Assembly: GCA_937877465.1 (NCBI GenBank)
Contig: CALFIT010000132.1
Coordinates: 1-31,615 of the forward strand
Direction of reading: 5' to 3'
Source of the DNA: an uncultured Bacteroidales bacterium
Lineage (GTDB): Bacteria > Bacteroidota > Bacteroidia > Bacteroidales > F082
DNA: 31,615 nt
This document shows, piece by piece, positions 15,519 through 23,050 of this stretch; the first letter of the stretch is position 1; each line of letters starts with the position of its first letter. A model generated the notes under the pieces. It saw nothing but the letters and a program-made list of their open reading frames with translations. It was not told the origin of the DNA and did not search any database. A program made the position numbers and the translations under genes.

Positions 15519-16678
15519 TGGAACTCTGCTTAGAAACGGGTTGCACCTCGCTGAACCATGTCGGCGAGGAACTGTGTGGCGACAATGTGGCCAGCACCGT
15601 CAAGGACAACTTCACCACCCTCGTCTTGGCCGATGGCTTGGGCAGCGGCGTGAAGGCCAACATCCTCTCGACGCTCACCTCCAAGATCCTTTGTACGATG
15701 GCCGCCAACGACATCGACATCTACGAATGTGTGGAGACCATCATACAGACGCTTCCGGTGTGCTCGGAGCGCGGCGTGGCCTACTCCACTTTCTCCATCA
15801 TCCATGTCGATACCGAGGGCAAGGGCGTGATGTTCGAGTTCGACAACCCCGAGGCCATCTACTACCATCGCGGCCAGTGCCGTAACTTCGAGCGCACCGA
15901 GCTTGACGTGTGCGGCAAGAAGGTGTTTCGCACCGAACTCGCCCTCGAGGAAGACGACATCATCATCGTCATGTCCGACGGCACCATCCACGCCGGCATC
16001 GGACAGATCCTCAACTTCGGCTGGGAGCGCGACCAAATCATGGAGCATTTGGACGCCAACATCACCCGCTCCATGTCGGCCCGCGCCGTGGCCTGCCTCT
16101 TGGCATCGGCCTGCAACGACCTCTATGCCGACAAGCCCGGCGACGACACCACCGTGGCCGCCGTCAAGATCCGCAAACGCTTGGACGTCAACATCATGGT
16201 TGGTCCGCCCGTTGACAAGGAAAAGGACGACTTCTACATCGAGCAGTTCTTGGCCGGCCCGTCGAAGAAAATCGTGTGCGGCGGCACCAGCTCCACCATC
16301 GTGGCACGCCACCTGAAGACTGAACTGAAGACCAGCTTCGACTTCCCCGACAAGGAAGTGCCGCCCATCGGCTACATCAAAGGCATCGACCTGACTACCG
16401 AAGGCGTGCTCACCTTGCGCCGACTGATGCAAATGTTGGAGAAATACGTCTCCATCTCCGACCTCAGCCCCAAGACCTTCAACAAGAAAGACGGCGCCTC
16501 GCTCCTTGCCGACTACCTCTTCGAGCGGGCCACCCACATCAACTTCTTCGTCGGGCAAAGCGTCAATGTGGCCCACCAAGGGCTGCCCATCGACACGACC
16601 ATGAAGATGAAGATCGTGGAGAGAATTGCCGCCGACCTCCGCAAGGTGGGCAAGGTCGTAGAACTGAACTATTATTGA
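15518..16678 (+). CDS. SpoIIE/PP2C-family protein phosphatase coupled to HydS
   Basis: A 386-residue cytosolic Ser/Thr phosphatase of the SpoIIE (PP2C-like) family. Metal-binding aspartates are visible in order: GDN (D22), LADGLGSG (D39), MSDGTIHAG (D154) and GDDTT (D209/D210). This catalytic domain ends near residue 218. A further 165 residues follow with no domain I recognise; it contains CGGTSSTIVARHL and ends in VELNYY. The ATG overlaps the hydS TGA (TGATG), indicating translational coupling and a fixed ratio. Such phosphatases normally remove phosphate from a partner protein; no kinase or anti-sigma-like substrate gene lies nearby, so the target is unknown. The domain call is firm and the signalling role inferred. 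Confidence 0.9.
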   Translation: MELCLETGCTSLNHVGEELCGDNVASTVKDNFTTLVLADGLGSGVKANILSTLTSKILCTMAANDIDIYECVETIIQTLPVCSERGVAYSTFSIIHVDTEGKGVMFEFDNPEAIYYHRGQCRNFERTELDVCGKKVFRTELALEEDDIIIVMSDGTIHAGIGQILNFGWERDQIMEHLDANITRSMSARAVACLLASACNDLYADKPGDDTTVAAVKIRKRLDVNIMVGPPVDKEKDDFYIEQFLAGPSKKIVCGGTSSTIVARHLKTELKTSFDFPDKEVPPIGYIKGIDLTTEGVLTLRRLMQMLEKYVSISDLSPKTFNKKDGASLLADYLFERATHINFFVGQSVNVAHQGLPIDTTMKMKIVERIAADLRKVGKVVELNYY

Positions 16679-16745
16679 CATTGGACTGCGCGACAAAAGA
16701 CGCGAGACTATTTTGACAAACAAACAACAAGAAAGATAGCAAAAG

Positions 16746-18176
16746 ATGAACTCAAACAGGATTTTTGACACCAACGTACAACTCGTCAAATACAATGTGC
16801 TGAAGGAGGTGATCCGACGCGCCTATGAGGGCGGCTTGGAGAACGCCTACATGGAGATTCCCAAGCTGCTCAGCCCCGGACCGAAGGCCGAGACGCGCTG
16901 CTGCATCTACAAGGAACGCGCCATCCTGCAAGACCGCATCCAGATGGCCATGGGTGGCGACAAGGACAACCCCAACGTCATCGAGGTCATCGACAGCGCC
17001 TGCGACGAATGTCCGATTGACGGCATCTACATCACCCCTGCCTGCCGTGGCTGCATGGTGCACAGCTGCAAGGAAGTGTGCCCGAAAGACGCCATCAGCA
17101 TCGTCAACCATCATGCCACCGTCGACAAGGACAAGTGCGTCGAGTGCGGCAAGTGTACCCAAGCCTGCCCCTACTCGGCCATCATCCTGCAACACCGCCC
17201 CTGCATGGTAAGCTGCAAGGTGAAGGCCATCTCCATCGACGAGAATAAGAAAGCCAAGATCGACAACGGCAAGTGCATCTCGTGCGGGGCCTGCGTCTAT
17301 AAATGCCCCTTTGGTGCCATCTCCGACAAGTCGCTTGTGCTCGACATCATCGACATTTTGCAAAAGTCGGAGAACAACACCAAGTACAAGGTTTACGCCG
17401 TCATCGCGCCGGCCATCGTCAGCCAATGCCGCTTCGGGCGCGTCACGCAAGTGGTGACGGCCATCAAGAAATTGGGGTTCCATCATGTGGTGGAAGCCGC
17501 CCTCGGCGCCGATATCACCCTCTACCGCGAGGCCCACGAGTGGAGCGAGAAGAAGCTGATGACCACCTCGTGCTGCCCGTCGTTTGTGTCGTTCATCGAG
17601 AAGAACTTCCCCGAGCTGGCGCAATATATCTCCTCGTCGGTGTCGCCCATGGTTGAAACCGCAAGGCTCATCAAGAAGAGCGACCCGACGGCAAAGGTCG
17701 TCTTCATTGGCCCCTGCACGTCGAAGAAGTTAGAATACAGGCTTGAAAAGACCGGCGGCGCCATCGACAGCGTCATGTCGTTTGAGGAGCTTCAAGCCTT
17801 TGTGGACGCCCGTGGCATCGACACCACGCAGATGGAAGACTCCGAGCTGAACAACGCCTCTTACTACGGGCGCATCTTCGCCAAGTCGGGCGGCATCACG
17901 CAAGGCATCGCGGACGTGGCCAAGGAAATGGGCATCGAGGGCGTGAATCCCATCGCCATGAACGGCATCGCCGAATGTAAGGCCGCCTTGACCAAGTTGA
18001 AATTCAACAAGGCCACCGAGAACTTCTTCGAGGGCATGGCCTGCGACGGCGGCTGCCTCAACGGGCCGGTGTGCATCACCCACAGCCCGCGCAACGTGGT
18101 CGACGTCGAAAAATACGGCAACGAGGCACGGGAAAAGACCATCTTCAACTCGGTGAGGCTAATGGCGGAGTTTTAA
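16746..18176 (+). CDS. Monomeric ferredoxin-type [FeFe] hydrogenase, group B-like
   Basis: A 476-residue hydrogenase with no NuoG-like front. The N-terminus has RCCIYKERAI (C52/C53) and CDECP (C86, C89), then cysteine-rich segments for several [4Fe-4S] clusters: CRGCMVHSCKEVCP (100-113), CVECGKCTQACP (131-142) and CISCGACVYKCP (177-188). The H domain has complete catalytic motifs: TSCCPSF (274-280), GPCTSKK (322-328) and MACDGGCLNGP (431-441). The proton-relay cysteine C276 is present, in contrast to the neighbouring HydS. This layout matches group B hydrogenases, whose physiological role is poorly known; ferredoxin-dependent H2 production is the usual guess. It follows the phosphatase by 67 bp with no obvious promoter and ends before a good terminator, so it may be the last gene of the HydS operon. 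Confidence 0.92.
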   Translation: MNSNRIFDTNVQLVKYNVLKEVIRRAYEGGLENAYMEIPKLLSPGPKAETRCCIYKERAILQDRIQMAMGGDKDNPNVIEVIDSACDECPIDGIYITPACRGCMVHSCKEVCPKDAISIVNHHATVDKDKCVECGKCTQACPYSAIILQHRPCMVSCKVKAISIDENKKAKIDNGKCISCGACVYKCPFGAISDKSLVLDIIDILQKSENNTKYKVYAVIAPAIVSQCRFGRVTQVVTAIKKLGFHHVVEAALGADITLYREAHEWSEKKLMTTSCCPSFVSFIEKNFPELAQYISSSVSPMVETARLIKKSDPTAKVVFIGPCTSKKLEYRLEKTGGAIDSVMSFEELQAFVDARGIDTTQMEDSELNNASYYGRIFAKSGGITQGIADVAKEMGIEGVNPIAMNGIAECKAALTKLKFNKATENFFEGMACDGGCLNGPVCITHSPRNVVDVEKYGNEAREKTIFNSVRLMAEF

Positions 18177-18202
18177 TGAGATTCCGTTTTTGAGTCGTTG
18201 TT

Positions 18203-18242
18203 CGAGGGCAGGCCAGTTTTGGCTTGCCCTCGGACTGTTTTT
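18203..18242 (+). terminator. Terminator after the group B hydrogenase
   Basis: A 13-bp stem with one G-T pair (CGAGGGCA-G-GCCA with TGGC-T-TGCCCTCG, loop GTTT) is followed by GACTGTTTTT. It closes the rex-to-hydrogenase block just before the IS. Confidence 0.8.
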
Positions 18243-18291
18243 GGAAATGGGAAACTCAAGCGAGGTGGGAAGGATTGGGGAAATTTCGATG

Positions 18292-18311
18292 TAATGGACA
18301 AATGTAAGGCT
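18292..18311 (+). repeat. IS left inverted repeat
   Basis: Twenty bases that match both right-end copies in inverted orientation with two mismatches (positions 10 and 11). A promoter-like TATATTTG follows at 18330. Confidence 0.85.
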
Positions 18312-18329
18312 GAAATCTTTGGGAATTCC

Positions 18330-18337
18330 TATATTTG
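18330..18337 (+). promoter_or_regulatory. -7 box of the transposase gene
   Basis: TATATTTG fits TAnnTTTG and lies 27 bp before the ATG at 18364. No clear -33 element is seen. Its position supports initiation at 18364 rather than at the GTG at 18402. Confidence 0.45.
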
Positions 18338-18363
18338 CAGGGGATAAACAAAGGTCAAAGACT

Positions 18364-19319
18364 ATGAACAAAAAAAATGCTTTTATTGCGGATGCCCGAA
18401 AGTGAAGAGGAACGGGCACAAGAACGGGGTACAGATTTACAAATGCTGGCAATGCGGGCGGCAGTTTCTCGGCGGCGAGCGGTTGGACGACGCGCTGCTT
18501 TGGGAGGAATATGTGACGATGCGCCAGACCTATTCGCAGTTGGCAGAGCGGCATGGCTGCTCTGCCAAGACGATCCAGCGCAGGATTGACCGTTACAGGA
18601 CGGTTGCCGCGGTACACAGCCCCCGCCGCGTCGTGGTGGTCATGGACACAACCTACTGGGGTCGCGACTTCGGCGTGATGCTGTTCAAGGACGCGCTGAC
18701 GGGCGAGGACCTGCTGTGGTTCTTCGTGAAGACGGAGACGGTGGCCATGTACGTCAAGGGGATGAACACGCTCCTTTCGATGGGCTACGAGATCGTGGGC
18801 ATCGTATGCGACGGCAGGCGCGGGCTGGTGAAGGCCTTCGGCGGCATCCCCGTCCAGATATGCCAGTTCCACCAGCAGAAGACCGTCAGGAAGCACCTGA
18901 CATCCAAGCCGAAGTCGGTTGCGGCACGGGAGTTGAAGAAGCTGTCGGACATGCTCGCCAAGACGGACAAGGAGTCTTTCGTGGGAGCCTTCGAGGAATG
19001 GCACGACAAATGGAAAGGCTACCTCAACGAGCGGACGGAGGCGGACGGCACAGGCAAGACGCACTACACGCACAAGCCGTTGCGCAGCGCATACTTGAGC
19101 ATCCGACGCAACCTGCCCAACCTGTTCACGTGGTACGACCTCATGGGCAGCGGCATCCCCAACACAACCAACGTCATCGACGCGCACTTCTCGCAGCTCA
19201 AGTCAAGGCTGCTGTGCCACAACGGGCTGTCGCGCAGGCGGAAGCAGAAGTTCGTCGATGAGTTTTTCAAGGCATGTACCCCTCAACCCAATGGAAAGGA
19301 AAACGGGCCATCCCTCTAA
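18364..19319 (+). CDS. IS transposase, Zn-ribbon IS256-like, needing a -1 slip on an A8 tract
   Basis: The long frame (from GTG 18402, 305 residues) holds YKCWQCGRQF, only the second half of a zinc ribbon. The first half, CFYCGCP, is encoded in the same frame from 18378, but no start codon precedes it there. An ATG at 18364 lies in the frame one base off and stops after 13 codons. A -1 slip on the eight A (18370-18377) gives MNKKKCFYCGCPKV and joins the two. The rest resembles MULE/IS256 enzymes: an HTH-like QLAERHGCSAKTIQRRI, the first catalytic Asp in VVMDTTYWG, the second in GIVCDGRRGL, CQFH, and TTNVIDAHFSQLK near the expected third acidic position (Asp rather than the usual Glu). Whether the slip is programmed, transcriptional or a real mutation is open. 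Confidence 0.8.
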
Positions 19320-19457
19320 GGACGGCCCTCCCATCGGTATATCGGGGGCTGGCTATTCCTTGTCGGGTTGCTCTCCAGCAGAGCCCTACTCCGCTTCACC
19401 AGCGGACGCAAAGCTACAACTCCCCTTGACGCGACCGACAAAAACACGAAAATTCCC

Positions 19458-19477
19458 AGCCTTACAAATGTCCATTA
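19458..19477 (-). repeat. IS right inverted repeat, inner copy
   Basis: AGCCTTACAAATGTCCATTA, identical to the copy at 19499-19518 and complementary to the left end. With one further base (C19457) it pairs with the left end better than the outer copy does, so it is the likely true right terminus. Confidence 0.8.
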
Positions 19478-19498
19478 ATGGGGGTGCGTCTCAAAAAT

Positions 19499-19518
19499 AG
19501 CCTTACAAATGTCCATTA
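19499..19518 (-). repeat. IS right inverted repeat, outer copy
   Basis: An exact duplicate of the inner right end, in direct orientation, separated by 21 bases. It provides the last codons and stop of the truncated methylase reading in from the right. Confidence 0.8.
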
Positions 19519-20885
19519 GACCGATTTTTCACTATAGACATCATAAACCTAAAAAATCTCGTTTTCATATACGATATAAGGTTTTCTCCTTCATTTTCAT
19601 TTGAAAATGATTTAATCACCAGATATGTTTCAGTACATACGGAATTTGGCTCGGATAGTATTGGAATAGTTATGATTGAATGTGGATATTCGTCTCCTCC
19701 AGGACTCGCTTTTGAAACTATTACCTTATATTTATCCACCAATTCTAAATTGTTTGTGATTTTGTTTTTTGAAATATATCCAGCCGCTCCAAAACGATAA
19801 AGTTTAATGTCATGTGTTTTATCTTTTGTATCAACAAATTCATCAAAGTTTGAACGCATACCAAAAGGCCGGCTTACACTCACATGTTGGTTAAATGTAT
19901 TTTCTTTAAACTTTCGAACCTTGTGAATAATTGGAATCGATTCGTTATACCTAATCATAACAGGACATTCAAACTCATTCAATTGTCGAAGTAACACATT
20001 TGTTTTATCCTTAATGTGATTGACGACCATACATTTCCCATCGTAATCTTTTTCCCACAGGAAATAGCAAACTCCTCCTCTTATGTTAAGCCCTGGAAAA
20101 CAATCATTTGTTTCAGGATAATCATGAATCTCCTTTAGTCTTTTATCATGTATCATTTCATCTCTAAATTCATCAAGACCTCTACCACCTGTATACCATC
20201 TTGCAGGGATAATCATAGAAAGATAACGAGGCTTCAACAGTTTTGCTTGCGAAACAAATCTATTGTATAATGGAATTGCTGCTGAATCTCTTCCTCCCCC
20301 GTCACTCATCTGGTACGGCGGGTTTCCAATAATTACGTCGAATTGCATATCTTTATGGAATATTTCTTTGATGTTTTTGTGAATAAATGGATAAGCGTAG
20401 CTTTCAATGGTTTCTACGCGGTCGTATTGGGCACGGTTGGCACCGCAATGCCTACACTTGCCGTTTTCCCATGTGTGCTGGCAGCGGTCGTAGCGCAAGT
20501 TGCCTTGCACGTCAGTGAACGCCGTGGCCACGCTGTACTCGCCGTTGGCCTGCTTGGTGCAATAGAGCGTGCGGCGGCTCATCTCGGCGGTGAGGTCGGT
20601 GCAGGCGATGCCAAACACCTGCTTGGTCATGATGTGGTCGATGCGCTGCTGCAAGTCGGGGATCTGGTCTTCCAATCCCGCCAACAGCCGTTTGGCAATC
20701 TCGCGCAGAAAGACCCCGCTCTTGCTGCACGGGTCGAGGAAGCGCGTCATGGGGCTGCGAAACAGCTCGTGCGGCAGCAGGTCGAGCATCCGGTTGGCCA
20801 ACTCGGGCGAGGTGAACACCTCGTCGCTGCTCAGGTTGGCCAAACAGTTGAGGATGTCGGGTGTGTGGCGTTCAGTCGTTCCCAT
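19503..20885 (-). pseudogene. Eco57I-like N6-adenine DNA methylase, 3' end replaced by IS
   Basis: A 460-residue reading frame of a type II (Eco57I-like) restriction-modification methylase. Near the N-terminus FTSPELANRMLDLLP and motif I FLDPCSKSGVFLREI (SAM binding) are seen, then a CxxC-bearing insert (KCRHCGANRAQYDR), and motif IV NPPY in IIGNPPYQMSDGG, the adenine-methylase catalytic site. The C-terminal half should recognise DNA. The last five codons (SNGHL and stop) are IS end sequence, so about 45-50 residues that normally follow RFFRFMMSIVKNR are missing. The missing part is not found beyond the far IS end, implying deletion. From about 20400 down to the IS the DNA is much more A/T-rich than the first part of the gene. 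It overlaps the upstream methyltransferase gene by 14 bp. It may be inactive, or active with a shortened tail. Confidence 0.85.
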
Positions 20886-21531
20886 AGCTGTAAACTTTGG
20901 TGTAATGCACTAAGGGGAACTCACGCACAGGCTCGTCAAACTGCTGGGCCTCGCCCTGCTCGTCGAAGAGGCTGTATTGGTGCTCTTTCTTCACGAGGAA
21001 GTCGAACTGGAAGTCGCGCCGCTGCACCTTGTCGCCGATAAACGCCCACTCGCTGAAAACGATGGGACGGCCATCGGCGGCGGTGTAGGTGAGGGCGTCG
21101 CCTTGCACGATGTTGCGTTGCAGGAGGTAACGGACGTTCTTCTGGAATTCGTCGTCAGGTGAGGCCGCGTCGCGGAACGTCTCCACCACGAAATCGAACA
21201 ACCGCTGTCGGCATTGTTCGGCATTGTCGGGCAGCAGTTCGATGCCATAGATGCTGCTGACGGCTTGCAGGGCGTATTTCTGTGCCTCGGCGGTGCCTTT
21301 GGCATAGCGCGAGGCGACAGTGGTTAGTTTGCGGCGCAAGATCTCGATGAGGAAGTTGCCGTCGCCGCAGGCAGGTTCGAGGAAACGGCTGTCGATGCGT
21401 TCCGATTCGTCTTTCACCAAATCGAGCATCGCGTTCACCTCGCGCGGATGGGTGAACACCTCGCCGTGGTCAGCCACCCGTTTCCTTGATTTCACTTGGG
21501 TGTTTTCGGGCATAATGTTGCTATTTGTCAT
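20872..21531 (-). CDS. SAM-dependent DNA methyltransferase-like partner protein
   Basis: A 219-residue protein with GEVFTHPREVNAMLDLV and the SAM-binding motif I FLEPACGDGNFLIEIL (about 51-66), as in N6-adenine DNA methylases, followed by YGIELLPDNAEQCRQRLF. It lacks the NPPY catalytic motif and is too short for a whole enzyme, ending in a hydrophilic tail (VREFPLVHYTKVYSYGND). It overlaps the Eco57I-like gene by 14 bp, so the two are probably translated together and form one modification unit, perhaps a split enzyme. No restriction endonuclease or helicase gene is adjacent now; these may have been lost with the IS event. An alternative start at 21513 (MPENTQVK) is also possible. A structured leader lies upstream. 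Confidence 0.8.
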   Translation of the reverse strand: MTNSNIMPENTQVKSRKRVADHGEVFTHPREVNAMLDLVKDESERIDSRFLEPACGDGNFLIEILRRKLTTVASRYAKGTAEAQKYALQAVSSIYGIELLPDNAEQCRQRLFDFVVETFRDAASPDDEFQKNVRYLLQRNIVQGDALTYTAADGRPIVFSEWAFIGDKVQRRDFQFDFLVKKEHQYSLFDEQGEAQQFDEPVREFPLVHYTKVYSYGND

Positions 21532-21582
21532 TCAGCGCATTGCCACCGATTCCACACCTTATTGGCTTTCCCGCGACCACAT

Positions 21583-21723
21583 AAAAAAAGGAGGCGAACA
21601 TCTCGTCTCCAATCTGCGGCCGTAGGATGCCGAATGTGAATAGACTAAGATGTACGCCTCTCGGCGAACATCTGCTCTTGTCATTCACATTCCTTTCTTG
21701 AAATTTCCTACGTTTCAGATTGG
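21583..21723 (-). promoter_or_regulatory. Structured leader or small RNA with terminator, upstream of the methylase genes
   Basis: Read on the minus strand, nested complementary arms occur: 21716-21723 with 21609-21616 (8 bp), 21706-21712 with 21621-21627 (7 bp), 21683-21692 with 21632-21641 (10 bp), and an apical hairpin 21663-21673 with 21648-21658 (10 pairs, one mismatch, TCTC-type loop). It ends in a terminator-like stem (21590-21597 with 21603-21610) and seven T (21589-21583). The sequence AGATGTTCGCC occurs in both the apical hairpin and the terminator stem, so the arm at 21648-21658 could pair with either. This is the pattern of an attenuator, 52 bp upstream of the methylase start. No promoter is certain. 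An independent small RNA is the alternative. Confidence 0.5.
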
Positions 21724-21805
21724 TCGGAACAAATAGCAAACGCTATGGTTATTAATATGTTAGGTTACTTTTTTAATATCGTTTTTAGTTTTATTGTCGT
21801 TTATA
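21724..21805. other. A/T-rich gap without gene
   Basis: About 80 bp between the AlbA-domain gene and the structured leader. I see no terminator for the upstream gene and no clear TAnnTTTG box on the minus strand; TAGCGTTTG (near 21740) is one base too long. Confidence 0.5.
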
Positions 21806-23026
21806 TTATTCTTTATCAATCACTTCCCAATGTCCGCCTTTGGCTGGGCCAATGCGACGGATTAGCCCCTCGGCTTTCAGCTTACGGATATGCCAATTCA
21901 AACCATCACGTGTCAGACCGCATTCTGCACACAAAAAATCAATCGTCACGAATGGATTGAACTTCATCATCATAAGTATCTTATTTCTGGTTTTCTGTGT
22001 AGTTTTCTGTGTAGTTTTCTGTGTAGTTTTCTGTGTAGTTTCCAGTGTAGTTTTCTGTGCCGTCATGTTTCTTCCTTCTCCTCTATTAGGCTGGGCATTG
22101 TTGTTGGCCGTAAACGTTATCGTAAAATCATTGGCTGAGATTTCAAACTGCGGCAACGGATTGCCATTTTCGCGACAAGCCTCGCACATTTTCTCAATGC
22201 CTCGACCCCAAATCTCAATAAAGCCAGCCTTGAACAACGTCGTGGCAATCAACGGATTGTATTTCACCGACTTGTGTTTTCCCATCAGCTTTTCAACTGT
22301 CCAGTCTTCCATCACGGCAGCATCGTTGGAAATGACCATGGTGCGTTCCGCCTGCTCAAGCAACGGCCCACCAATTTCGTCCTGATATAGCACATCGGGA
22401 CCCTCGAAGAAACCAATCTTGATGTTGGAGCCAATCACGCGCTTTTCGGGGTCGCGGGCGAACAGAAGATAACCAGCTTTGGTAAGTTTGCCGTCTTCGG
22501 TAAAAAGGTTAAGTCTTTCCAGCAACTCTTCGTCAGACACGTCCACATCAGATTTGTCCATACGCTTTCGGCGCACCGACCGTGTGCGGAAAATGTCGAA
22601 AGCAATAGGCGACAAATCGCGCAAACTGACATTGGCCACTTCGGTGGCATCCCACGACACGCCTGTTTTTTTCAACAAGAACTGCGTCAAGGCGTTGCCC
22701 TTGAGTTGCTGCTTCGTGGTGCCGCTTCTGTAATGATACTCGCCGTGATAACTGATTGGAAATGAACTTGGTTCAACCCTTATCTCAATAACATCTTTTC
22801 CGTTCTCGTCAATCAAATTGACTTCAGCCACTATTCCCAACACATCACTGATTTGGTTAGGAATGTCTTCCATCAACTTCCTTGCGTCAGAAACGCCCAC
22901 AGCATGGCCTTGGTCATCGGTGCCAATGAAGATGACACCACCTTGGGCATTGGCAAAACCACAAACCCACTTCAAATACTCTGACCTCCACGAGCTTTTA
23001 TATTCAATGTTCTGACTTTCCGACAT
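21806..23026 (-). CDS. AlbA_2/Schlafen-type ATP-binding regulator with QKTT repeats
   Basis: A 406-residue cytosolic protein. The N-terminal AlbA_2 (Schlafen AAA-like) domain has NIEYKSSW, VCGFANAQGGVIFIGTDDQG and YHYRSGTTKQQL; a C-terminal helicase-like/ATP-binding region follows with YNPLIATTLFKAGFIEIWGRGIEKM. Between this and a final winged-helix segment (FLCAECGLTRDGLNWHIRKLKAEGLI) lies a hydrophilic linker of TTQK repeats. These proteins are widespread in Bacteroidota and are called putative transcriptional regulators; the DNA target is unknown. An upstream in-frame ATG at 23053 is rejected because it lies in the -7 box; 23026 gives a leader of about 18 nt. Single-gene unit, possibly part of the nearby defence region. 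Confidence 0.88.
   Translation of the reverse strand: MSESQNIEYKSSWRSEYLKWVCGFANAQGGVIFIGTDDQGHAVGVSDARKLMEDIPNQISDVLGIVAEVNLIDENGKDVIEIRVEPSSFPISYHGEYHYRSGTTKQQLKGNALTQFLLKKTGVSWDATEVANVSLRDLSPIAFDIFRTRSVRRKRMDKSDVDVSDEELLERLNLFTEDGKLTKAGYLLFARDPEKRVIGSNIKIGFFEGPDVLYQDEIGGPLLEQAERTMVISNDAAVMEDWTVEKLMGKHKSVKYNPLIATTLFKAGFIEIWGRGIEKMCEACRENGNPLPQFEISANDFTITFTANNNAQPNRGEGRNMTAQKTTLETTQKTTQKTTQKTTQKTRNKILMMMKFNPFVTIDFLCAECGLTRDGLNWHIRKLKAEGLIRRIGPAKGGHWEVIDKE
21991..22062 (-). repeat. In-frame 12-bp tandem repeat (TTQK linker)
   Basis: Four exact copies of TTTTCTGTGTAG (plus strand), then TTTCCAGTGTAG and TTTTCTGTGCCG, six units in all. Each unit codes four residues, so copy-number change would lengthen or shorten the linker without a frameshift. 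Confidence 0.9.
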
Positions 23027-23050
23027 TTTAGAATTGTCCGATTCAACGGG

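Larger units (their letters stand above)
18292..19518 (+). mobile_element. Insertion sequence with Zn-ribbon, IS256/MULE-like transposase
   Basis: Left end TAATGGACAAATGTAAGGCT (18292-18311) is repeated inverted on the right with 18 of 20 matches, as AGCCTTACAAATGTCCATTA. The right copy occurs twice, at 19458-19477 and 19499-19518, 41 bp apart. The inner copy pairs with the left end over 21 bases, so the element proper is probably 18292-19477. The outer copy forms the boundary with the truncated methylase gene and may be the remnant of a second copy. No convincing target-site duplication is seen. The 138 bp between the transposase stop and the inner right end hold no gene. Confidence 0.85.

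Noticed and set aside
18177..18291. Remaining 3' part of the methylase gene on the far side of the IS
   Set aside because: All three minus-strand frames were read: none continues the methylase, and the segment instead holds the hydrogenase terminator.
18283..19527. Target-site duplication flanking the IS
   Set aside because: The 8-9 bases next to 18292 do not match those after 19477 or 19518; only a four-base CGAT is shared, which is chance level.
21583..21723. Retron-type or attC-type structured DNA
   Set aside because: There is no reverse transcriptase or integrase gene nearby and no attC end motifs; a leader with terminator explains the structure better.
21521..21739. Minus-strand 72-codon frame across the structured leader
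   Set aside because: It lies over the hairpins and the terminator T-run and overlaps the methylase start; the RNA structure explains the sequence better, though a leader peptide cannot be fully excluded.
21991..22062. Short regular repeats that could suggest a CRISPR array
   Set aside because: Units of 12 bp are directly adjacent, have no spacers and lie in frame in a protein gene.
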